From Diphasiastrum complanatum (Eukaryota; Streptophyta; Lycopodiopsida; Lycopodiales; Lycopodiaceae), in NCBI GenBank assembly GCA_029204225.1, contig CM055098.1:48756088-48820087 (forward strand): a stretch of 64,000 bases of DNA, given 5' to 3'. The translations under genes were made by a program, and so were the position numbers. Under the pieces are notes generated by a model. The model saw only the letters and a list, made by a program, of their open reading frames with translations. It had not been told where the DNA came from and ran no database searches. Of this stretch, positions 55,333 through 64,000 are shown piece after piece. Positions within the stretch are counted from its first letter, which is position 1, and each line of letters starts with the position of its first letter.

Positions 55333-56752
55333 GTTTTTCCATCTGAATTACCTAATGGTTTGCTATCGTCTTGGTCAGTTGAGTTAATTCCAGGAAGTCA
55401 ACCCGTCTCTAGACAACCTTATATGTTTTCTCGAAAAGAGGAGACATATATTTCAAATCAAATAGAAAACTATCTGAGGATGGGACATATACAACCTAGT
55501 AAATCACCATGGGGCGCTCTTGTTCTTCTTAAAGCAACAAAAGATGGAGATGTATGTTGATTATAAGGGGCTAAATAAGGTGACCATCAAAAATAAATAT
55601 CAGGATGGATGACCTTGTAGATCAGTTGGGTGGAGCTAAGTATTTCACCAAGGTTGATCTCAAGACAGGGTACCATCAAATATGAATTTCCAGCAAATGA
55701 TGGAACGATTTATTTCGTCTGTATTTGGAGAAGTTTGTGGTAGTATTTCTGGATGATATTCTCGTTTACAGTAAATCATTGATGGAATACATAGAGCACT
55801 TAAGAGTCATCTTGATGAAACTCCAGTGGGAGTTACTCTCCACTAAAGAGTCCAAGTGTTAATTTTTTTAAGTAAGAGCTGCTTTATCTCAGTCATAAGA
55901 TCACAGTAAATGAGATCAAGATTGACAAGGATAAAATCAAGATTGTGATTGAGTGGCCAATTCTGGGAACTGTGAGGCAAGTAAAGTCATTTTTAGGATT
56001 TACACTTTTCTTCAAGAAATTTATTGAGGATTATGCTAAGTTAGTAGCTCCGCTCAATAATCTGACAAAAGAGTTTGTTAATAAAAAGAAAAAGAGGAAT
56101 CAATCTAGTCTGCCTGTTGTTTGGAACGAGAAATTGAATCAATATTTTGGAAAAATGAAAACAATGGTTGTTTTAGCTCCCATGTTACAAATTGCTAATC
56201 CAAACTTACCTTATGTTGTGAGAATGGACGCAAGTGATATTGCACTTGGAGCAGTTCTATTATAAATGGATAGGCCACTAGCATTTGAGAGCAAAAAATT
56301 CACTAGTCCTCAGTTGCGTTATACTACGCAGGAAACAAAATTGTTTACTGTAATCCATGCCTATAGTTTTCAACCTAGATCTCCAATAAATGTTGAGATG
56401 AAGTCTGTTAAGCCTCCAGAAGGTTGCTGATTTCTTGCATGATATGCAAGAGATGTTGCAAGTGGCTAAGGATAGTATCCATAGTGCTCAGGATAGAGCT
56501 AAAGTATACTATACCGATCTTAAGAGATCTCCAAGAGATTTTAAAGTTGATGACTGGGTATATTTTAAGATTCCAAAAGATTCTAAGATGTTACGTACAG
56601 GGAAGCATTATAAACTGTTTACTCGTTATTGTGGATTGTTCAGGATTGTACGTAGAATTGGTTCACGTCTCTTGCACAAACTGAATCTGAATAGTGGTCA
56701 GTGTGAGTGCAGCTTTTGTATTACCATTGTAGCCCAAAGCATAGTGCTTTGA
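55333..56752 (+). pseudogene. Gypsy pol remnant right of the Copia insertion
   Basis: Begins at the target duplication with the continuation of the frame broken at 49,094 (PSELPNG) and runs to KSPWGALVLLKATKDGD before a stop. RT pieces follow: [20 protein letters not shown], then FLDDILVYSKS, then FLGFTLFFKKFIEDYAKL. Next come LPYVVRMDASDIALGAVLL and LAFESKKFTSPQLRYTTQE. A deletion then leads to a short integrase tail ending at 56,752. Confidence 0.8.
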
Positions 56753-57268
56753 AGCTTAAATGTATCTCAGAACTCTTTGTAGAGCTTTTTTGTTTGCATG
56801 GAATTCTGAGCCAAAGGCCTCTTAGATTCACATTTATTTTTATTCATTTGATATTTAGTTGATAACTTAATGTGTTATCTATTGATGCATTATATTGTGG
56901 TTTCCATTACTTTCCATTGTGCTTTCCATTACTTTCTGTTGTGCATTCTAGCATGCAAATCATGTGCTAAAATAGATACATTGCATTGACTTCATCAATA
57001 GATACATTTGCATTCCATAGATGTGCATTAAATAAACTATACATTGCATTGAAACATCAATAGATACATTTGCATTCAATAGATGTCCATTCAATAGACT
57101 ATACATTTGCATTCATGAATTGAAAATATATGCATTCAAAATTTTTGCAAAAATGATGTGGTGCCAAAACATTATATTGATTGATTAAAAAAAAGGTACA
57201 TTGATGAAAGAATAAATTCTCCCTTCCTATATTGCCTTCTACAAGGCCTTACATTTAATTTAAAAACT
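56753..57268. other. no gene seen
   Basis: AT-rich. Between 56,880 and 57,130 phrases such as CAATAGATACATTTGCATTC and CATTGCATTGA recur several times in loose tandem order. May be the decayed 3' end of the Gypsy element. Confidence 0.4.
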
Positions 57269-58393
57269 CTACTTATCATCACTTCCTCCCTCCTTGCCTC
57301 CTTCGTCTTGTAGGTGTACGTTGGTGTCCACATCTTTAAATTCCCCTTCGCTCTCATTCACGTTCTCTTCCACATTTTGCTCCTCAAAATTTTCCACATT
57401 TTCTTTCACATCACGAACACTTGAAGTTGTAGAACCTCTCTACAAAATAGAATCAAAGATTCAATTAAATTGAGATTAAACTTACTTGTAAACCACAAAG
57501 TAAACAATCACAAAACAATAAAAGTGTTTACGATTGGAAACAATCCATGGGATTCCATAAATGCCTTAACGCTGGCATATCCATGATCATAACCTTGTTT
57601 GTACTCCACGGCGGTCATGTGTCTTCCAAAATCACTAAGCTACATTCAACAGAAAAACATAGTTTAGCAATAAAAAACATTAACAATCTCACTACAAAAA
57701 TAGAATCATAGTAAAAAATATTGCACTTACAAATTGGGCCTCTAGATTGCCCCTTCCTCCCGATTCCAAGTGACTTTGGCCATGTTTTAAGAGCTTCTTG
57801 GCGGCGGCCCTATGCTGTTGTTCATACTTTTGGGGATTGTTTTGCAACAATTCCCCTTTCACCTTCCTCCAATCCCTTTTGGAGCACCATCCAGGCTTCG
57901 TGGGATTCTTGTGATTCCTCACGGCTCTTCTCATCAATTGCCTTTTGTTTCAAATCCAAAGGCAAATTGAATTCAAGGCCCAAGTCCTACTAAAAGCATT
58001 CGATTGAGGGAATTCAGAATATAAAGTATCTATTATTTTAGTTTTGTCTTCAAACGATTGGGAGGACCAATTGATCATGTAATCTTTACCAAAAAAGCAA
58101 CTAAATCACGCAAACGGGCATGAACTACATTGCCACACATATTTTTTTATAACTCCACCACATGGATTAAGATCATAATACACACTACACGATTCCTAGG
58201 AAGGGGCATCTTTGGAAGCTCTTCTCTCGGATGATTCACCTGAAGAAGATAACACAAGATTTTTGATTCTATCTCTTTGTTGAGGAGATAGATTCTCAAA
58301 CCACTCTTGATTATATTCTTCGGGCTCCTCACGAGCTCTTCTCCTAAATGGTCTCCCACTTGACCTTCCACTTGACCTACCACTTGAAGACAT
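57269..58393 (-). pseudogene. spliced gene with lesions, possibly Ptta/En/Spm transposase-related
   Basis: Exons that fit together in phase 0 on the minus strand are: one ending 57,731 (RNHKNPTKPGWCSKRDWRKV ... NLEAQF), 57,639-57,532 (LSDFGRHMTAVEYKQGYDHG ... HGLFPI), and 57,439-57,269 (RGSTTSSVRD, then an acidic tail ending DDK, stop). Upstream in the same exon region are WSSQSFEDKTKIIDTLYSEF and RTWALNSICLW followed by a TGA. An N-terminal piece starts at ATG 58,393 with MSSSGRSSGRSSGRPFRRRA and meets a TAG near 58,198. The W-rich central part, with RTWAL and a basic K.GW..rdW segment, recalls the plant Ptta/En/Spm transposase-associated family, but the match is from memory and weak. With two stops it is probably broken, unless extra introns remove them. 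Confidence 0.45.
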
Positions 58394-58479
58394 TGCACCA
58401 AAGAAAAACTTTAAAAGTTAGAAAGTAGTGGAGAATGGGAGTGAAAGAGTAGTGAGGACTGTTAGACTAGAAGAGTAAG

Positions 58480-58660
58480 CAATGACAAGAAAGCAATAGA
58501 TTATTAGTAAGCAAGAACAGGCAAGATCAATAGAGCAGGCAATAGCAAGAGCAAGATCACTAGCAAGGAAGAGCAACCAAAGACAAGCAAGCAAGCAAGC
58601 AAGATCTATAGAGATTGGAAGAGCAATAGCAAGCAAGAGCACTAAACACTAGATTAGGAA
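58480..58660. repeat. AGCAAG-rich low-complexity stretch
   Basis: Loose repeats of AGCAAGA, CAATAGCAAG and finally AAGC in tandem near 58,576-58,600. It lies upstream of the minus-strand ATG at 58,393 and would be in its 5' untranslated or promoter region. Confidence 0.6.
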
Positions 58661-58740
58661 AACCTATAAAACTTGAAAGCAAAAGAAGAGGAGTAATAAT
58701 GCTCACGAAAATGCTACTTTATTATCATTCGAGTTTCGTG

Positions 58741-58811
58741 TGGATTATCCATGCAGAAGTTATCCACACGTGGATAATCCAAGCGATATCCATGCGTGGA
58801 TGTTCCACGCG
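58741..58811. repeat. cluster of short inverted repeats around TATCCA/TGGATA
   Basis: TTATCCAC and GTGGATAA flank the dinucleotide AC at 58,760-58,777. ATCCA and TGGAT flank TGCG at 58,788-58,801. TGGATTATCC lies at 58,741-58,750 and TTCCACGCG follows. Such dense, related palindromes resemble transposon subterminal sites or a clustered protein-binding region. Confidence 0.6.
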
Positions 58812-59631
58812 ATTTTTTTTCCCTCTCTTCACACGTGAAAGGGTCCCCTACATGGGCTTGCATGCTTTAAATGTCATTCATAATCTTTTCTAGATTTTAT
58901 GAGAATATTTAATTGTAGGATTTTACATAAAATATATTTTTTAATATGATGGAACATAAAAAAATCAATTCAAAGATCATTATGGTAGTATTTAATTGTT
59001 GAAACTAGTTTTATATTGTTATAAATATTATTTTTCTTGAGATTTGACATACAAGACAAAATCATGAGATAAGAAATAATACATATTATTATTAAACAAG
59101 TAATTTGACAAGTTTTTTAAGATTTTATGACATAATATTATGTCAGATCGGTGATGTCATAAAATATTTAGTTTATTAATAATCTAGGTGTCATAAATTT
59201 GATATAATTTGATGACATAATTATATGGTCAAATAGAAAATTTTTGCTTTTGTCATGTGGCCTCTTAAATGGTTGCATGAGATCATTTAGATTCACGATC
59301 AAAAGCATTTATGTTATATTGAGGACCTTAGTGATATGTGACCTATATGATATATCTTTTTAATTGTTGGTGTGTGAACTATATAACCTTATATGAAATC
59401 ATAGTAATTAGTTGAAATATCACTTAGCATTGTAATAAAGATGTTGATCAATGGTGTGCTATCTAGTATATGATTGATTGACATTGTCCAAATATTGCTC
59501 GTCTTTTCTTTTTGATTCGAGGAACATCATCTTGCATACAAAGCAACCATAGATAGAAAGGGCGAATGCATATTGCTCGTCATAGCAATCCTTAATGAAG
59601 GAACTAGAAACTCTACTGGCATTACAACATC
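58812..59631. other. AT-rich, no gene seen
   Basis: Very AT-rich. The phrase ATGACATAAT/ATGTCATAAA recurs near 59,130-59,225. No coding block. Confidence 0.45.
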
Positions 59632-60338
59632 CTAATCATATACCAATTGGAAGGGTGTTTGATCAGTGCTTCCTTTATATGTTGTCCTGAATGCCCACAA
59701 AGTAGCATGCAACTTATGTTCCCAATCTGATCTGCTAGCTTCAACTGTTTTCGTGAGCACACTACACTGGATCTTATTGGATGATTCTGCTTGCCCATTA
59801 CCGCGAGGATAATAAGACGTACTGGTTCTATGGATCATGAAGAATTCCTCCAACAGGACCTTGATGGTCTCATTGATAAAATGACTTCCTTGATCGCTGA
59901 CTAGCTCCACCGGGCATCCAAAGCGCACAATGATATTTTCATAAAGGAACTTGGCTGTGGTCCTAGCATCAGCTACTCTTACTGCCTTGGCTTCGACCCA
60001 CTTGGTGAGATAGTTCATGGCTACGATTATGTATCGAGCCTGGGAACTCCTTGTTGTAGGGTGAATTGGACGATGTAATCCAATCCCCACTTTTTGAATG
60101 GTGCTTGGGGTAAGACCGGGTGCAGTAGGTCATAATTCAATCTCGTTGGTCTCCTCGCCCTTTGGCACACATCACACTTTTTCAAGTATTCCTCCGCATC
60201 CTTATGAATCATTGGCCACCAACATCCTGATTGCAAGATCTTGCAAACTGTAATGTCGAATGCAAAATGGCCTCCACCCATGCCTTTATGTGAAAGCAAA
60301 ATGATCTGGGTGGCCTCATGAGGGAGAATACACCGCAA
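59632..60338 (-). pseudogene. Gypsy integrase, zinc domain plus core
   Basis: HKGMGGGHFAFDITVCKILQ with CWWPMIHKDAEEYLKKCDVCQ gives the H-H-C-C zinc site. After a frameshift near 60,060 come the core blocks LTKWVEAKAV, LVSDQGSHFIN and YYPRGNGQAESSNK, carrying the second Asp and the Glu of the catalytic triad. The first Asp context (GLDYI) stands before the frameshift. Confidence 0.85.
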
Positions 60339-60524
60339 AGAATCCCGTCTGGACCTCTTCGATACTATTGGCCAGCAATCAGCTAAGGTCTAGCCTTCAA
60401 GATCAATTTCTGTTGTTCCGTCTTTGGTAGTGACTTGTCTGGTTGGCCCCGCATTAGATATTCAACAATGTCAGCAGCCCACTCTAGTACTGTGTCCACG
60501 TAAAATAAGACAGCATCGGCCAGC

Positions 60525-61857
60525 TCATCGTCGGGTTGGGTCGCAATCTCCTTTCCCTTGATTCGTGACAAATGATCTGCCATGTAGGTGTTGTTTTCTC
60601 TTGCGAACTAATATCCGAAAATCAAACTCCAACAATAGAAGTAGCCATCTGGTGATTCTCCCGATGTTGCAAGTTTTGTTAACGAGATAGAGCAAGGGTT
60701 GATGGTCCGTATAAAAAGCAAAATGTGTGGCCATCAGGTAATGCCAAAATTTTTTAACCGCATAGATCATTACCAGTGTTTCTCGCTCTGTGGTTGAATA
60801 GTTCATTTCTGTATCACTGAGCTGTCGGCTTGCAAATCGGATTGGAAAATCTTTTTTGTGTTCTCCTGGCTGGGTTAAGACTGCTCCAACTACATACTTT
60901 GATGCGTCCGTATGCACATGAAACTCAATGGACCAATTGGGTGGACGTAAGATTGGCGATGAAACCAATGCATTCTTAAGTTGTTGGAAAGCCTTTAGGG
61001 CTTGCTCGTTCCAATGTGGATCCGTTGTGAGTTTGTAAATTGGTCGGGCTAACTGCACAAAATCAAGAATGAAGATCCTATAATAGTTAGCATGACCCAT
61101 AAAGATGTAGACTGCGTGGATCGTTCCCAGTGGTGGTAGATCAACAATGATTCTGATCTTTGATAGATCTGTGGCGATCCCGTGTCTTGACACTATATGG
61201 TCGAGAATCAAGCCATGTGTCACCCAAAATTGACATTTTTTTGGATTCAGGGAGATCTGGTAGTTGCGACATTTCTGTAACACTTTCTCCAAATTGGATA
61301 AGTGTTCTGAGTCTGGTCCATGCACGCACAGATCATCCAAGAAAATTTCCAGAAATTTTTTACAAATAATCCTTGAATGCCACCTGCATGACTCGTTGGA
61401 AGGTGCTTGGGGCATTGCAAAGTCCGAATGGCATCACTTTATAGGCATAGATTCTCCATTCTGTGGCAAATATTGTCTTGTGTTGGTCTTGGGGGGCTAT
61501 CTTCAACTGGTTGTAGCCATTGAAGCTGTCTAGAAAATTGTAGGCTTCGGTGCCAACTACTCTGTCGAGAACACTTTTCGTAAATGGTAAAAGAAAATGG
61601 TCCTTTTTGGTGACTACATTTAGCGCCTTCAGATTCACACAAATCCGTATTTTGCCGTTCTTCTTGGGTACTATAACTATCGACGATACCCATTCTGTGT
61701 GCTCGATTTCATAGATGAAATCTACATCCATCAGCTTCTGCAACTCCTGCTTGATCGGCTCTGTATAATTCGGGTTGCAGTGGTAGTAACGACTTACCTT
61801 GGGGACTGCTCCATCCACCAAGGGTATGGTGTGTTGGACTACTATAACTCCAGGCAA
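60525..61857 (-). pseudogene. Gypsy reverse transcriptase and RNase H
   Basis: The left-hand fingers/palm part runs from 61,857 (VSRYYHCNPNYTEPIKQELQ, IVPKKNGKIRICVNLKALN, FLDSFNGYNQ, MPFGLCNAPSTFQRVM). A frameshift around 61,360-61,415 follows. The second part carries FLDDLCVHG (the catalytic FxDD form), FMGHANYYR, FHVHTDASKYVVGAVL and YTDHQPLLYL of RNase H. Apart from the frameshift the key residues are still readable, so the decay is moderate. Confidence 0.85.
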
Positions 61858-61900
61858 AACAGTCTTTATACTCCGCCAACAATGATTGTATTCTCTTGAA

Positions 61901-62450
61901 CTATGTGGGTGTTAACTGCTCTCCCACATGTACTATCCTTTCTTCTTCACCTGGCTCGACAAGGTTCATTGGCTGTGTTTGCGCAGGTCCCTCGAAGACT
62001 TGTTCCCCTGGTGCCTGACTTTGATCCGGTTCTCTTTGTGCTTGCGGCATCATGATTACCACATCGTCGAAGGCATAATTCTTGAAAGTCTCAGGCATTT
62101 CGTGAACTGGCGCTCGTCGAGATTCCTCTTTCAACATATTGATCTTAGTCCGACTGGTCATTTTTTGGTTTTCTTTCACCTGTGTAGAAGATGACGTTGT
62201 ATCTGAGTTCATCTTGATTGACTTCAAGGAATCCAACACTTTCTTTTTGCTCTTTTTTGTCATTTTGGTGGATTCGTCCTTGTTCTCTTTCATCAAAACT
62301 GCCGTGACATTCGCCTCGTGGTTGCGAATATCGACATCCACTATAGCTATCGCCTCTTTGGGTAGATCACTCCAACAGATCACCTGGCTGTAGTGTTGCT
62401 TCAACTGATTCTTCTTATTCGCAGGTATCTTGGGTGGATCGATCCTTGAG
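61901..62450 (-). pseudogene. Gypsy polyprotein spacer before RT
   Basis: The frame rich in Lys, Glu and Ser (KVSRIDPPKIPANKKNQLKQ, then KKSKKKVLDSLKS, ending HVGEQLTPT) lies where Athila/Tat elements have a poorly conserved stretch between protease and RT. No catalytic motif is seen. The frame is open further up to 62,575 but the sequence above 62,460 looks unrelated. Confidence 0.5.
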
Positions 62451-62460
62451 ACTTTTTGTG

Positions 62461-64000
62461 AAAAATGCAAAAATAAGCTTGGTAGAAGCCAAAAATCTTG
62501 TATATAGATAAACACACATGTGTGGAGCCTGTTCCCACCTATGAAAATAGTGTACTTGTCATGTACCATAATCATATAGGTTGTACATATGATTTAATTC
62601 AAGTTCTAGTGGCTAAAAAGGCCAAAAACTAGTTTTCTAGATATATGACACATGGCATCAATCTATTGATTGCATTAGCCAAATATTTTGGTTAGGTGTC
62701 ATATCCCATGTGTAGAGGACAACTCACACGTGTGGAATAAGCTGAAGTAGGTGAATTTTGAATTCTAGAAGATTTCCAAGTAGATCTCCATATAGAAGGA
62801 AAATGGACCAAAAGTGCTCAAAATAGAAGGTTTTATCCAAGTGTCAGTTTTGCATGATGAATCATCATATGACAAAGCACCTTCACACATGTGGGATCAG
62901 AGGGATGATCAATACCAGGAGCTCCCACTTATTGTATATATAGAGCCACATTTGGCCATAATCATTGTGAGACACCAATCTTGGTTTTGAAAGCAATTTT
63001 GAGTGATTCTCTCCATTTGTCTACATTTGTTTTGATTGTTTTGAGGTTCTATCAATGTGTACTTGATTTTCAGGTTGGAGTCCGTACTCAGACAGTGTTT
63101 CACACGTGTGAAACCATAAATTACACTTACCTTCAATTAATGATTGTTCTTGTTAGGATTTTGTGTCTAGAATTGATCTAGATTGATCTTAATCTGAAGT
63201 AGATTGATAGATCAAGTAATCTGACAACTAATCCCTCTTGAGGATCAGATTAGGATCCACTCTTGGTCCTTTTTGTACTTTTTGCACATGGCCAAGTACA
63301 AGAGGTTTTGTTGAAATTGATAGGGTTAATCCAAATCAAAGCCAAAATTAGCAGTTTTTTGGAAACTAGTCAAATTTTGGGTAGCAAGTTGGATTTGATA
63401 GATATTCTCAAAATTTTTGGACCAGAACTTTTTGTGGGCTGTAGGAACCCTTTTCACACGTGTGAGGCCGTACATCTCCGGTTTTGGCTGAGAAAATTCA
63501 AAAATTTGTAGAATTTGACTCACATACCCAATTTGAGTGATTTTTGGTGCAAAATCAAGCATTTTCTATAGTGAATCTAATCCCTTGATTAGTTTTTGGA
63601 TTAGATCAGCCAAAAAATTAAAATTGAAGCTTGAAATAGGTGCATTAATTGATATTCTTTGATATTTTGAGTGTATGTTGAAGTTAAGAGAGATTTTGCT
63701 AAAAATCATAGATTAAGGAGTGATATGCAAGGTGAGAGGATGAAATCCATTGTACCATCACTCTAGATTTGTTCAAGAGTGATAAGTTCAAGTTTAGAAG
63801 CATCAATTTGCTAGAAAGCATCTTTGGATCTGTCCTCCAAGTGAAACCTTTGAGAGTTTCTAGTGCATATAGAGCATCTATGCAAATCTTTTGTAGAGTT
63901 TGACATACATTGGCTTAAATTGAGTTCTAGAAAAGAGATTGAGATCCAAGTCACATTGTTCAACCCTACTCAATTTGTTTGAGTGATTGTAAGGTTTGAA
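62461..64000. other. AT-rich sequence with CACACGTGTG sites, no gene seen
   Basis: No supported coding block on either strand. It contains three exact CACACGTGTG palindromes (62,725, 63,101, 63,455) plus near copies at 62,515 and 62,886, all next to TTC or CTC. It may be the LTR or leader of another element running out of the window. Confidence 0.4.

Larger units (their letters stand above)
47609..56752 (+). mobile_element. decayed Ty3/gypsy element split by a Copia insertion
   Basis: Coding remnants run in order on the plus strand: Gag from ATG 47,609 with a frameshift and several stops; a CCHC knuckle (CFVCKKPGHMMKFC, 48,349-48,390); a retropepsin-like block LLDRGSTHNFI (48,563-48,595) in which the serine of D-S/T-G is replaced by Arg; the stretch before RT ending INEFRDVF at 49,094; then, after the Copia element, PSELPNGLLSSWSVELIPG and RT with VFLDDILVYSKS (about 55,745); an RNase H start with RMDASDIALGAVLL; and a C-terminal integrase piece with VYFKIPKDS and a YCGLFRIVRRIG block (about 56,550-56,670). 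Most of RNase H and the integrase core are deleted. No LTRs were recognised. The element is dead. Confidence 0.8.
59632..62460 (-). mobile_element. Ty3/gypsy pol relic, Athila/Tat-like
   Basis: Minus-strand coding blocks in order from the right: a charged spacer (62,450-61,901), reverse transcriptase (61,857-61,100), RNase H (about 61,050-60,550), integrase zinc-binding domain (60,338-60,110) and integrase core (60,090-59,632). At least three frameshifts or stops separate them. No Gag, protease or LTR is visible in the window. The RT/RNase H/integrase order marks Ty3/gypsy. No chromodomain was seen, and the long spacer before RT suggests the Athila/Tat side of the group. Confidence 0.8.

Overview
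This window reads as nuclear DNA from a land plant with a large, repeat-rich, AT-rich genome. The signs are spliced genes with GT-AG introns, one intron of about 9.4 kb, a plant-type RAWUL-domain gene, plant Ty1/copia and Ty3/gypsy elements, a hAT relic, and very long pure GA/TC and AT microsatellites. The species cannot be fixed from the sequence. A non-seed plant would fit, but that is a guess. I saw no tRNA or rRNA gene, no CRISPR array and no bacterial-style operon.

Layout. 1-4,103: short tandem repeats, microsatellites and the 3' end of a decayed hAT transposase (minus). 4,104-7,471: an LTR-like segment with TATA box, poly(A) signal and a tRNA-Asp-type primer site. It is followed by a gene joining a retrotransposon Gag domain in frame to a Ulp1-type (C48) cysteine protease domain over four exons. 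This is the most unusual object in the window. 7,972-8,606: an unrecognised convergent gene fragment with one in-frame stop. 12,384-24,854: the 3' part of a host gene (minus) of the DRIP/RING-RAWUL E3 ligase type. I assembled it from four exons whose phases agree; its RING exon was not found. Its 9.4-kb intron holds a Copia element that has lost reverse transcriptase and RNase H. 31.3-39.7 kb: layered Copia relics. One is a minus-strand member of the same Copia family that has lost gag and protease instead, and it carries its own insertion. 44.1-45.8 kb: a GC-richer island with a possible first exon. 47.6-56.8 kb: a decayed Gypsy element split by a fresh, apparently complete Copia element. That element has 737-bp LTRs that look identical, a 5-bp target duplication and an uninterrupted 1,347-residue polyprotein. 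57.2-58.4 kb: a spliced, possibly transposon-derived gene with lesions. 59.6-62.5 kb: a frameshifted Gypsy pol on the minus strand.

Only two loci look like genes rather than plain element bodies: the Gag-C48 fusion and the DRIP-like gene. The rest is a record of nested insertion and decay. The palindrome CACACGTGTG occurs exactly eight times, all in the right half, four of them inside the LTRs of the young Copia element.
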